DNA of 64,000 bases from Stenotrophomonas maltophilia (GTDB taxonomy: Bacteria > Pseudomonadota > Gammaproteobacteria > Xanthomonadales > Xanthomonadaceae): assembly GCF_039555535.1 (NCBI RefSeq), contig NZ_CP154630.1, forward strand, positions 4,539,001 to 4,603,000, in the 5' to 3' direction. Shown in pieces: positions 1 through 8,175 of the stretch. The position numbers were made by a program, and so were the translations under genes. The stretch's first letter is position 1; every line of letters begins with the position of its first letter. Below the pieces are notes generated by a model. That model saw nothing but the letters and a program-made list of their open reading frames with translations, searched no databases and was not told the DNA's origin.

Positions 1-1009
1 TGAGGATCATCGCGATGCCACCGTACAGCGGGAACTGGATCAGCACGCCGGTGGTGCTGGGCACCGCCTTGGCCACCGCGTTGAGGAAGCTGCGCGGGCG
101 CCAGTGCAACAGCAGGCCCAGCGAAATGAACAGGAAGTTGTAGGTGTTGAGGTTGGCGATGGCGGTGACCACCGGCTTGTTGGCAAACTCGTTGAACAGC
201 CAGCCGAACGCCAGCAGCGAGAGCAGTACGGTCAGCAGCGGGCTGTATTCCAGCCATTCGCCCGGGCGCGTGCGGCGCTGCAGCGGCTCCGGCTCGGCCT
301 GCGCGGCGCCGGGGAAGTCTTCAGCGGTGCGGGCGCTGCCGGCGGCCGGTGCGGTCAACCAGGCGATCAGCAGCGAGACCAGGATCAGCACCGCGGTCAG
401 TGCGATCGACTGCCACAGGAAAATGGTTTCGGTGAACGGCAGTACGCCGGTGATCTCGACCAGCCCCGGCGGCATGCTGGCAGGGTTGGCCTGCAGCTGC
501 GCGGCCGACGAGCTCAGGCCCATCGCCCACACCGCGCCCAGGCCGAGGTAGGCCGAAGCACCGGCCGCGCGGTAGTCCATGCGCAGTTCGATGCGGCGGG
601 CCAGCGCGCGCACCAGCAGGCCGCCGAACACCAGCGAGAAGCCCCAGCTGAGCAGCGAGGCGAGCATACTGACCAGGCCCACGTACACCACCGCACCACG
701 GCCGGTGCGCGGCACCCGGGCCAGGAAGTCGATGAAGCGCGCGACCACTGGTGCGGTCGCCACGGCGTAGCCACCGATGACCACGAAGGCCATCTGCATG
801 GTGAAGGGGATCAGGCTCCAGAAGCCGTCACCGAAGGCGCTGGCGGTGGCCTGCGGAGTCGAACCGAAGCCCATCGCGGCAAGTGCGACGATGACCACGC
901 CGAGCACCGCGAACACATAAGCGTCAGGAAACCACTTTTCCGCCCAGGCGGCCGAGCGCAGCGCTGCGCGCGCCATCCAGCCGTCCTGTACTGCTGCCGT
1001 CGAGGCCAT
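1..1009 (-). CDS. atoE: Short-chain fatty acid transporter, AtoE family (3' end outside window)
   Basis: This is a predicted inner-membrane permease for short-chain fatty acids. Translation from the ATG at 1009 gives a hydrophobic protein with repeated membrane segments. Late in the visible part it has the family stretch LNTYNFLFISLGLLLHWRPR followed by AKAVPSTTGVLIQFPLYGG, which I recognise from AtoE-type transporters. About 336 residues are present. The reading frame runs off the left edge, so roughly the last quarter of a usual 440-460 residue protein is missing. No ato catabolic genes are visible next to it, so the substrate is inferred from family only. Confidence 0.8.
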   Translation of the reverse strand, partial: MASTAAVQDGWMARAALRSAAWAEKWFPDAYVFAVLGVVIVALAAMGFGSTPQATASAFGDGFWSLIPFTMQMAFVVIGGYAVATAPVVARFIDFLARVPRTGRGAVVYVGLVSMLASLLSWGFSLVFGGLLVRALARRIELRMDYRAAGASAYLGLGAVWAMGLSSSAAQLQANPASMPPGLVEITGVLPFTETIFLWQSIALTAVLILVSLLIAWLTAPAAGSARTAEDFPGAAQAEPEPLQRRTRPGEWLEYSPLLTVLLSLLAFGWLFNEFANKPVVTAIANLNTYNFLFISLGLLLHWRPRSFLNAVAKAVPSTTGVLIQFPLYGGIAMIL

Positions 1010-1110
1010 CGCCTACCCTCCCAGGTTCGATGGACCGATTCTGGGCGGTGGGGTGTGGGCTGTCTGCCACCTATTGGTCGTAGGTGGCGGAAGGCCCGGC
1101 GCTGTGCGCC

Positions 1111-1138
1111 GCCGCCCGAGCATGGGCTCGGGCGCTAC
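1111..1138 (-). repeat. SMAG-like GTAG palindrome
   Basis: On the minus strand the unit starts GTAGCGCCCGAGC and closes on its own complement around a CCAT centre. It lies between the AtoE-type gene and ubiA. Confidence 0.6.
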
Positions 1139-1154
1139 AGAAGCACTGTCAGCT

Positions 1155-1180
1155 GTAGAGCCGAGCCTACGCTCGGCTGC
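1155..1180 (+). repeat. SMAG-like GTAG palindrome
   Basis: GTAGAGCCGAGC, a short centre, then GCTCGGCTGC. This is the same GTAG-headed palindrome seen many times in the window. It ends just before the ubiA stop codon side (ubiA is on the minus strand). Confidence 0.75.
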
Positions 1181-1185
1181 GCTTC

Positions 1186-2079
1186 TCAACGCAGCGCCAG
1201 GTCCACGGCGATGCCGGCAAACAGCGCGGCACCCACCCAGTTGTTGTGCAGAAACGCCTTGAAGCACGGGCCGCGCTCGCGGTTGCGGCAAATCCAGAAC
1301 TCGTACACCACCAGCGCGGTAGCCACGGCCACGCCGGCCAGGTAGTAGCCACCCAGCCCGCCGCGCACGCCGACCAGCGCCATCGTGGCCAGGAACAGCG
1401 CGTACAGCACGCCCTGGATGACCAGGTCCAGGTCGCCGAACAGGATCGCGGTGGAGTGCGAGCCCATCTTCAGGTCGTCCTCGCGGTCGACCATGGCATA
1501 CCAGGTGTCGTAGGCGGTGGACCACAGGATGTTGCCGGCGTACAGCAGCCAGCCCAGCATCGGCACTTCGCCCTGCACGGCGGCAAACGCCATCGGGATG
1601 CCCCAGCCGAACGACATGCCCAGGTAGACCTGCGGCAGGTGGGTGTAGCGCTTCAGGTACGGGTAGCTGGCGGCGAGGAACACGCCGATGAAGCTGAGGC
1701 CGATGGTCAGCCCGTTCAGGGTCAGCACCAGGCCGAACGCCACCAGCATCAGTACCGCGAACAGGGCCAGCGCGGCGCGGCCACTGATCGCGCCGGTCGC
1801 GAGCGGGCGCGCCTTGGTGCGCTCCACATGCGGGTCGAGCCAGCGGTCGGCGTAGTCGTTGATGACGCAACCGGCCGAGCGGGTCAGCCACACGCCGGCG
1901 GTGAACACGAACAGCGGCCACAGCGGCGGCAGGCCGCCCGCGGCCAGCCACAACGCCCACCAGGTGGGCCACAGCAGTAGCAGCGTGCCGATCGGGCGAT
2001 CAGCGCGCATCAGACTCCAGTAATGCCGCCAACGCGGCGTCGCCGGCGACTGCGGCGAAGTGAGGGGGGTATCAGCCAT
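1186..2079 (-). CDS. ubiA: 4-hydroxybenzoate polyprenyltransferase UbiA
   Basis: UbiA attaches the polyprenyl tail to 4-hydroxybenzoate in ubiquinone synthesis, inside the inner membrane. The 297-residue protein has the usual family length. It carries both Asp-rich motifs of membrane prenyltransferases: NDYADRWLD near residues 74-82 and [13 protein letters not shown] about 120 residues later. Seven to nine hydrophobic segments surround them. The gene stands alone, between the AtoE-type gene (same strand) and the tRNA-Arg (opposite strand). An AGGAG lies about 13 bases before the ATG, which is long for a ribosome site. I am confident of the family and product. Confidence 0.95.
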   Translation of the reverse strand: MADTPLTSPQSPATPRWRHYWSLMRADRPIGTLLLLWPTWWALWLAAGGLPPLWPLFVFTAGVWLTRSAGCVINDYADRWLDPHVERTKARPLATGAISGRAALALFAVLMLVAFGLVLTLNGLTIGLSFIGVFLAASYPYLKRYTHLPQVYLGMSFGWGIPMAFAAVQGEVPMLGWLLYAGNILWSTAYDTWYAMVDREDDLKMGSHSTAILFGDLDLVIQGVLYALFLATMALVGVRGGLGGYYLAGVAVATALVVYEFWICRNRERGPCFKAFLHNNWVGAALFAGIAVDLALR

Positions 2080-2229
2080 GCCGATAGGATACTCCTGCCC
2101 CTCCGGCAGGGCTTTGCCCGTGGGGGGAGATTTGTTCGGCGAAACTGGATAGAATGCCGGTCCCGCACCGCCTCATGGCGCTGCGATGCCCGCCCCGGCA
2201 CTGGCCGACGGCGCGGCGGTTCTACAACG

Positions 2230-2305
2230 CGCCCGTAGCTCAGCCGGATAGAGTAGTGGCTTCCGAAGCCATTGGTCGGGGGTTCGAATCCCTCCGGGCG
2301 CGCCA
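2230..2305 (+). tRNA. tRNA-Arg (anticodon CCG)
   Basis: A full cloverleaf can be read by eye. The acceptor stem is GCGCCCG paired with CGGGCGC. The D arm is GCTC/GAGT. The anticodon stem is GTGGC/GCCAT around the loop TTCCGAA, giving anticodon CCG (codon CGG). The T arm contains GGTTCGAATCC. The encoded end is discriminator G followed by CCA at 2303-2305. A toxin-antitoxin pair begins about 140 bases downstream. Confidence 0.97.
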
Positions 2306-2442
2306 TTTCCTTGTCGGCATCGGCCTGCCAATCACCGGGCAGATTCGCCCACGCACGTCCCCGTTCTCATTTCATGAGTCCTGCGGGGCGCAGAATGTGG
2401 CTCTGTACTCCAGCTCCATTCGGATTGAGTAGACTCACTGCC

Positions 2443-3147
2443 ATGGGTATCGCCTTGCCAGCACGGGACAGCCTCGGCGTCGGTCTCTATTCCTACGCCG
2501 ATGCCGCGCGCTTCATTGGTGGCAGCTCATCGGAACTGCGCCGGTGGCTGAAGGGCTACCAGGGCCGGAAGCACGGGAATCCGGAAGCCCACCCTCCCCT
2601 GTGGAAGTCGCAATGGGCCGATTCAGAGATCGATGGCATTGGCTTTCGCGATCTGATCGAGCTGCGCTTCGTCCGCACATTCGTCGCATGTGGCGTGCCA
2701 CTCAACCTGGTACGGCGAACCATCGTAGAGCTGAACGAGCGGCTCGGTAAGGAGTACCCCTTCACCAGCACCAGCTTCAAGACCGATGGGCGCCGCATTT
2801 TCATGGAGCTCGTGGGCGACAGCGGCGATGCCGCCTTGGTGGATGTGGTGAAGCGCCAGGACGTGATGCGCAAGGTCATCGCACCTTCACTGCGTGACGG
2901 CATCGAACTGGGCATCGATGATCGTGCCGAACGATGGTTTCCACTGAAGGGCTCCCGCGCGGTGGTGTTTGATCCCCAGCGCAGTTTTGGTCAGCCCATC
3001 CTTTCCGAATCGGGCGTTCCTACCATCGCCATTGTTGAGGCGCTGCGCGCCGAAGGTGGCGACGAGCGTCGCGTGGCCAAGCTGTATGACCTGCCTCTGA
3101 CTGCGGTGAAGAAAGCACTGCAGTTCGAGAATCGAGCCGCGCCTTGA
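2443..3147 (+). CDS. VapB45-like antitoxin with HTH and DUF433 domains
   Basis: This is the predicted antitoxin of a type II toxin-antitoxin pair. The N-terminal half resembles a MerR-like helix-turn-helix region (YSYADAARFIGGSSSELRRW and a following GIGFRDLIELRFVRTF helix). The last 70 residues resemble DUF433 (VVFDPQRSFGQPILSESGVP, then a second small HTH). This architecture matches the M. tuberculosis VapB45 (Rv2018) family as I know it. I chose the ATG at 2443, giving 234 residues. Longer frames start inside the tRNA, and the added sequence has no family resemblance. The stop codon overlaps the TTG start of the next gene, so the two are translationally coupled. Confidence 0.75.
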   Translation: MGIALPARDSLGVGLYSYADAARFIGGSSSELRRWLKGYQGRKHGNPEAHPPLWKSQWADSEIDGIGFRDLIELRFVRTFVACGVPLNLVRRTIVELNERLGKEYPFTSTSFKTDGRRIFMELVGDSGDAALVDVVKRQDVMRKVIAPSLRDGIELGIDDRAERWFPLKGSRAVVFDPQRSFGQPILSESGVPTIAIVEALRAEGGDERRVAKLYDLPLTAVKKALQFENRAAP

Positions 3148-3557
3148 AGGCGCAGATCGATGAGAATCTTCCGCCCGCGCTGGCTCGGGCCATCGACGCC
3201 ATTGCAGGAACGTACCAGCACGAAGTCTGCCACGTAAGGGAGTTCGTGAAGCCCGGCACGACCGACCTCGAACTCTTCGAAGCGGCCACCCAGCGTGGCA
3301 TCCGCGTGCACGTTACCCAGGATCATCATCATCGCAGGCCTGCAGAGCGCGAGGCCATCGCACGCCTCGGCCTGACTGTATTCGTGCTGGCCAAAGGTTG
3401 GAGCACGTTCAACCACTACGAGCGCGCAGCACGTCTTCTGGAGTGGTGGCCAAAGATGATGCAGCAGGCCGAACTCGTGCAACCGGGTGCAATGTTCCGC
3501 GTACCGCATGCCAGGGCGTCCGGGGGACGGCTGACGCAGATCAAGGTGTCGCGGTAA
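3144..3557 (+). CDS. VapC45-like PIN-domain toxin
   Basis: This is the predicted ribonuclease toxin of the pair. The 137-residue protein starts with KAQIDENLPPALARAI, whose early acidic DENLP motif is typical of the PIN-like families DUF5615 and VapC45. A second conserved Asp follows in VTQDHHH near residue 57, and FVLAKGW later. The start is a TTG that shares bases with the antitoxin stop (TTGA), the normal coupling for such operons. Expected action is cleavage of an RNA, possibly a tRNA or rRNA, held off by the upstream protein. The RNA target cannot be read from sequence. Confidence 0.72.
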   Translation: MKAQIDENLPPALARAIDAIAGTYQHEVCHVREFVKPGTTDLELFEAATQRGIRVHVTQDHHHRRPAEREAIARLGLTVFVLAKGWSTFNHYERAARLLEWWPKMMQQAELVQPGAMFRVPHARASGGRLTQIKVSR

Positions 3558-3612
3558 CGGCTTGCTATTGCAGGGCAGCAACGCCAGGCAGTGCCCGGCG
3601 TTGCCTTCACGC

Positions 3613-3635
3613 CAGTCGAGCATAGCTCGACTCTA
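3613..3635 (-). repeat. Degenerate SMAG-like palindrome
   Basis: AGTCGAG and CTCGACT flank a CATAG centre. On the minus strand it reads TAGAGTCGAG, a decayed version of the GTAGAGCCGAG form. It lies in the 88-base gap between the convergent toxin and GH109 genes and may serve as a stop for both. Confidence 0.4.
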
Positions 3636-3645
3636 TAAGTACGGG

Positions 3646-5001
3646 TCAGTACCTGCCGTCAAACGCAAAGATCGGCTTGCGCTGCTTCCACGCACCCGCA
3701 GTGAAGTCCGGGAACTCCAGCGTCTGGAAGCTGTTGGCGATCGACTGCTCGCTCAATGGGGTGATCGCGCTCCAGGTCACCGCGTCGTAGATGTCGATCG
3801 GCATCGGCGCCTTGGCCTTCAGCGCTTCAACAAATGCATGGATGACGAACCAGTCCATGCCACCATGCCCTGCACTCGCGGCGGTGTCGGCATTCTGCTT
3901 CCACAGCGGGTGCTCGTACTCGTCCTGGTACTTCTTGAACTCTTCCCACTGGTGCGGCGGGCTGCGGCCTTCGATGTGGATCGAGTGGTTCACATCCATC
4001 CACAGGCCCTTGGTGCCCTGCACGCGGAAGCCCATCGAGTACGGGCGCGGCAGCGAAGTGTCGTGCTGCAGCAGGATGGTCTCGCCGTTCTCGCAGGCCA
4101 GCGTGGTGGTGACGATGTCGCCCAGCTTGAACTTGACCTTGGTGCTGGGGTGGGTGGTGCCGCCACTCTTGGCCACGGTGTACTCGTGCAGGCCCCGGGC
4201 CTTGGTCGCGAATGCATTGATGTGGGTGAAGCGGTTGCCACGGTTGATGCCGGTGTACATCGCGCACGGGCCAATGCCGTGGCTGGGGTACAGTTCGCCA
4301 TTGCGCTGCACCGAATGCTCGGTGCGCCAGCGTGCTTCGCTCCAGCCCTTGGGACCGAATTCCACGCCACTGTCGTAGGGCTGGTTCGGGTCGCCGGAAT
4401 TGAACTTCACGCCGCGCAGGTCGTGCTGGTAACCGGCCTGCAGGTGCACCAGTTCGCCAAACAGGCCCTGGCGCACCATCTGCAGCGCGGCCATCACGTC
4501 GCGGCGGTAGCAGACGTTCTCCAGCAGCATGTACGGGGTGCCCGTGCTCAGCTGGGTCTTCAGTACATCCCAGTGGTCCTGCAGGGTGATGCCGGCCACC
4601 ACTTCGCAGCCCACGGCCACGCCGGCCTGCATCGCGGCAATCGCCATCGGCGCGTGGTATTCCCACGGCGTGGCGATGATCACGCCATCGATGCCCTTCT
4701 GTTCCATCAGGCGCTTCCAGGCGTTGCTGTCACGGTCCTGGCCGTAGGTCTTCGGTGCCGGCTTGCCGGCCTTGGCCACCATGTCCATGGCGCGGCCGAG
4801 CATGATCGGCTCGATGTCGCACAGCGCGACCACCTCGACGTCGTCGCGACGCACCAGCTCCTTCAGCAGCACCAGGCCGCGCATGCCGGTGCCGATCATG
4901 GCCAGGCGCACCTTGCGCCCGCGTGCCCATGCCGGGGTCTGCGGCAGCAGGCTGCTGGCGGCGACAGCGGCACTGGCCGCGATGAATTCCCTACGCTTCA
5001 T
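3646..5001 (-). CDS. GH109 alpha-N-acetylgalactosaminidase, Tat-exported
   Basis: This is a predicted NAD-dependent glycosidase of family GH109, whose founding members remove terminal alpha-GalNAc, including from blood group A antigen. The 451-residue protein starts MKRREFIAA, a twin-arginine-like signal ending near AWA, so it should act outside the cytoplasm. A Gfo/Idh/MocA Rossmann domain follows, with IGTGMRG at residues 36-42. The GH109 active-site region reads ELYPSHGIGP and is followed by INRGNRF. An AGGAG precedes either ATG 5010 or ATG 5001; I chose 5001 because it fits the signal peptide. It is the last gene of the minus arm of the GalNAc locus, 65 bases after the receptor gene. Confidence 0.85.
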   Translation of the reverse strand: MKRREFIAASAAVAASSLLPQTPAWARGRKVRLAMIGTGMRGLVLLKELVRRDDVEVVALCDIEPIMLGRAMDMVAKAGKPAPKTYGQDRDSNAWKRLMEQKGIDGVIIATPWEYHAPMAIAAMQAGVAVGCEVVAGITLQDHWDVLKTQLSTGTPYMLLENVCYRRDVMAALQMVRQGLFGELVHLQAGYQHDLRGVKFNSGDPNQPYDSGVEFGPKGWSEARWRTEHSVQRNGELYPSHGIGPCAMYTGINRGNRFTHINAFATKARGLHEYTVAKSGGTTHPSTKVKFKLGDIVTTTLACENGETILLQHDTSLPRPYSMGFRVQGTKGLWMDVNHSIHIEGRSPPHQWEEFKKYQDEYEHPLWKQNADTAASAGHGGMDWFVIHAFVEALKAKAPMPIDIYDAVTWSAITPLSEQSIANSFQTLEFPDFTAGAWKQRKPIFAFDGRY

Positions 5002-5066
5002 GGCAAACATCTCTCCTCTTGGCAGCGTGCCGGCCGCAGCCGGCACGCCAGGTCACGCAAACGGAA

Positions 5067-8042
5067 TTACTTGAAACGGTAGCCGATGGTCACACTGTAA
5101 CCACGGCCGAAGATGGTTGCGTAGTCACTGGAGTCACCCAGGAAGCTATTCGGATCGTAGAACGGCAGGCGATTGAACAGGTTCTTGACGGTGAAGCTCA
5201 GGTTCCATGCATCATCCGGGCGCCAGGTGACGCTCATGTTGGCGGTCCACCACGACGGCGCACCATCACACTTGCTCTTCTGCAGGGCCAGGTAGCCGCC
5301 GGTGCAGGTTTCCTTGTTGTTGCTCACTTCATCGACCTGGTCGGTGGCCCACTTGGTGCCGCCCACGTAGTTGACGAACATGCTGGTGGTGACCTGCTTG
5401 TAGGTCCAGTCGGCATTGAGCGTGGCACGCAGGCGCGGGTTGTTGTAGTAGCCCACTACGTCGCCGTAGTACCAGCCATTCTCCGCATCCATGTAGAAGC
5501 GGTTGCGGTTGGCAATGGTGGCGGCCAGGCCGATGTTCAGGTTGCCCCAGTCACCCAGCGAGAAGCGGCTGCGCGCATCGATGTCGAAACCGTCGATCAG
5601 CGTCTTGCCACGGTTCTTGTACTGGCCCACCACGCTGGCCACGTTGCCGGCCGAGTAGCCCGGCAGCACCGACGGGCAGCTCACGCCACTGGCCGGATCG
5701 GCACACATCGCCGCCAGCTGGGCCAGGTTGGCACGGTCACTGTCGGTGATCGGCGAGCGCGACATCGAGATGATGTCTTCCATGCGGCGATAGTCCGGCG
5801 CGACGATTTCGTTGTTGCGGTAGATGAACCAGTAGTCGGCCGACACCGACAGCCAGCTCGCCGGCTCGTACACGAAGCCGAGGGTGGCGATCTTCGCCTT
5901 CTCCGGCTTCAGGTCCTTGTTCGGCTGGGTCATGCGGGCCACGGTGCGGCTGCAGTCGACGTTCAGCATGTTCTTGCCCAGGTCGACATCACCCGGCCGC
6001 TGCGACTTCAGCAACAGGTTGGCGATGGCGTTGGTCTCGTTGCAGCGCAGCTCGTCGCGGAAGCCACCCAGCTGCGCGAATACGCCACCATTGCCGGACT
6101 CGGCCAGGCTGGGTGCGCGGAAGCCGGTGGAATAGGTACCGCGCAGCATCAGCTGGTCGAACGCCTGGTACTTGAAGCCGATCTTCGGTGCCACATTGGC
6201 GCTGAAGTTCGGGTACTTGTCCACGCGCACTGCCGCATCCAGTTCCAGCTTGTCGGTGATCGGCGCCACGGTCTCGGCGAACAGCGCGTAGGTGTTGCGC
6301 TTGCCGTCGAACCACGAACCACCCTGCTGGGTGATCAGGCCGTTGGCGGCGTCGGCGTTACCCGGTGTATAGAAGGTTTCGCGGCTGGCGTTGAAGCCGA
6401 ATGCCGCACGCATCTCACCGGCCGGCAGCTGGAACAGCGGGCCTTCGATCTTGCCGTCGAGGGTGTGCAGGCGAGTCCACGACTGGATGTCAAAGGTCGG
6501 GAACGCTTCACGGATCAGTGCGGCGTTGGCTTCGCTGATCTCGCCGAACTTGTACGCCGGATGGTCGGAGATGATCACGCGGCCGGTGCCCGGATCGATC
6601 GTGTACGGGCCGAAGGCCTTCTCGAAGCCCTTGGTGTTGACGTTGATCGTCTGGTAGGTGGTGGAGTGGGTGCCGGCGCTGGCGAACGCGGTTTCCCAGT
6701 TCCAGTCGCCCCGATTGCCACGCGCACCGGCCAGCACGCGGTAGCTCTTGTCGGTATTGCGCTGGCCGAAATAGTTCGGGCCGGCATCCTGCAGCAGGTA
6801 GTTCAGGCCGACCACACCGCCCATCATCGCCTTCATCTGCGGGCTGGCGTGGTTGTACTCGTTGTTCGGGCCCAGGAACGGGTACAGGAACTGGTTGACG
6901 GTGTTGCCGGTATTGCGCGAGAACCAGCTGGTCGGGTTGCCGGTGGTGGTGCCGTAGGTGCGCGGCGTACCGCCGTTGGCGCGCAGGTCGATGTCGGTGT
7001 AGGTCGCCTCGGCGAAGATCTCGGTGCTGTCGCCGACCAGGAAGGTGCCGTTGAGGTAGGCGGTGTTGCGCTCGGACTTGGCACCGGCGTCGATCTCGTT
7101 GTTCATCCAGGTTTCCCAGACGCAACGCGGACCGGCCGCTTCACTGGTCAGCACGTTCCTGCAACCCGGCGCAGCTTCCTGCACACGGCGGCCGGTGACC
7201 GGATCGAAGGCGAAGTAAGTACCCGGATTGAATTCACCCGGCTTGCTGCCCACGCCCAGGCGCAGGTTGTTGAGGTAGTTCGGATTGTTGACGTAGTACT
7301 GGTCGGGCCGCTTGTCGTAGAAATCGCTCAGCGGGATCGCGTCGCGGCGGTACATGTTCACCGCGCCGTAGATGTTGAAGCGGTTCTCGGCCAGGTCACC
7401 GAAGCCGGCGGTGATGCTGGCCTGGCGTTCGCCGTAGGAGTCGATGCGCGAAGAGGTGTCGTTGGTGAAGCTGACCTCGGCACCCTGGAAGTTGCGCTTG
7501 GTGATCACGTTGATCACGCCGGCCACCGCGTCGGTGCCGTACACCGCCGAGGCGCCGTCGGTCAGCACTTCCATGCGCTCGATGGCCGCAGCCGGAATCG
7601 CATCGATGTTGACGAACTGGGTCTGGAAGCCGGCCGGTGCACCGTAGTACGACAGGCGACGACCGTTCAGCAGCACCAGCGTGCCCTGCGCGCCGAGGCC
7701 ACGCAGGTTGGCCTGCGAGGCACCGTCGGAGCCGGTGAACAGCGAGCGCGCGTCCTGCTGCGCCGGGCGGGCGGCCGGCAGGTTGTCCAGCACCTGCAGC
7801 AGCGTGCGCGCACCCATGTTCTGGATGTCCTGCTTGCTGATCACCTGCACCGGCGAGGCGGTTTCAACGTCGGTGCGGCGGATGTTCGAGCCGGTGACCT
7901 CGATGCGGGCCAGGTCGGTGGCCTTGTCCTTGCTCTCCTGGGCGAAGGCAGGAACGGCGACCGACAGCAGCACGCCGGCGATGGCCAGCGACAGCGGAGC
8001 GATCGAACGACAGGGGGGGCGGTGGTGGCGTGCGGGCAACAT
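5067..8042 (-). CDS. TonB-dependent outer membrane receptor of the GalNAc locus
   Basis: This 991-residue outer membrane active transporter probably takes up GalNAc or GalNAc-containing glycans using TonB energy. A signal peptide ending AFA is followed by the plug domain (IEVTGSNIRRTDVETASPVQ, then RGLGAQGTLVLLNGRRL and DGASAVYGTDAVAGVINVIT). The long beta-barrel ends in GYSVTIGYRFK, with a terminal aromatic-x-Lys as usual for barrel proteins. I use ATG 8042 because an AGGAG lies eight bases upstream and the signal peptide begins there. It lies between the GH31 and GH109 genes on the same strand, which is the basis for the substrate. The barrel itself does not reveal the ligand. Confidence 0.88.
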   Translation of the reverse strand: MLPARHHRPPCRSIAPLSLAIAGVLLSVAVPAFAQESKDKATDLARIEVTGSNIRRTDVETASPVQVISKQDIQNMGARTLLQVLDNLPAARPAQQDARSLFTGSDGASQANLRGLGAQGTLVLLNGRRLSYYGAPAGFQTQFVNIDAIPAAAIERMEVLTDGASAVYGTDAVAGVINVITKRNFQGAEVSFTNDTSSRIDSYGERQASITAGFGDLAENRFNIYGAVNMYRRDAIPLSDFYDKRPDQYYVNNPNYLNNLRLGVGSKPGEFNPGTYFAFDPVTGRRVQEAAPGCRNVLTSEAAGPRCVWETWMNNEIDAGAKSERNTAYLNGTFLVGDSTEIFAEATYTDIDLRANGGTPRTYGTTTGNPTSWFSRNTGNTVNQFLYPFLGPNNEYNHASPQMKAMMGGVVGLNYLLQDAGPNYFGQRNTDKSYRVLAGARGNRGDWNWETAFASAGTHSTTYQTINVNTKGFEKAFGPYTIDPGTGRVIISDHPAYKFGEISEANAALIREAFPTFDIQSWTRLHTLDGKIEGPLFQLPAGEMRAAFGFNASRETFYTPGNADAANGLITQQGGSWFDGKRNTYALFAETVAPITDKLELDAAVRVDKYPNFSANVAPKIGFKYQAFDQLMLRGTYSTGFRAPSLAESGNGGVFAQLGGFRDELRCNETNAIANLLLKSQRPGDVDLGKNMLNVDCSRTVARMTQPNKDLKPEKAKIATLGFVYEPASWLSVSADYWFIYRNNEIVAPDYRRMEDIISMSRSPITDSDRANLAQLAAMCADPASGVSCPSVLPGYSAGNVASVVGQYKNRGKTLIDGFDIDARSRFSLGDWGNLNIGLAATIANRNRFYMDAENGWYYGDVVGYYNNPRLRATLNADWTYKQVTTSMFVNYVGGTKWATDQVDEVSNNKETCTGGYLALQKSKCDGAPSWWTANMSVTWRPDDAWNLSFTVKNLFNRLPFYDPNSFLGDSSDYATIFGRGYSVTIGYRFK

Positions 8043-8175
8043 CGGGGTTCTCTCCTGGCAGGGGTGCAGCGCAATAAGTGAGCGCGTGGGCGTTCGGCGG
8101 GCAAAACGCTCCCGGGCCACGGCCATGAGGGCCGTAGTCGGAATGGGCGGGGGGAGGAGCGGTGTTACGAGGGGG

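Noticed and set aside
2272..2442. Longer start for the VapB45-like antitoxin
   Set aside because: It would begin inside the tRNA-Arg. The added residues show no family similarity, and ATG 2443 gives a normal N-terminus.
2230..3557. Integrated prophage or genomic island at tRNA-Arg
   Set aside because: There is no integrase, no phage gene and no visible copy of the tRNA 3' end downstream. Only the toxin-antitoxin pair hints at transfer.
5019..8081. A 1020-codon open frame opposite the TonB receptor gene
   Set aside because: It is a shadow of the receptor gene. There is no ribosome site or family resemblance.
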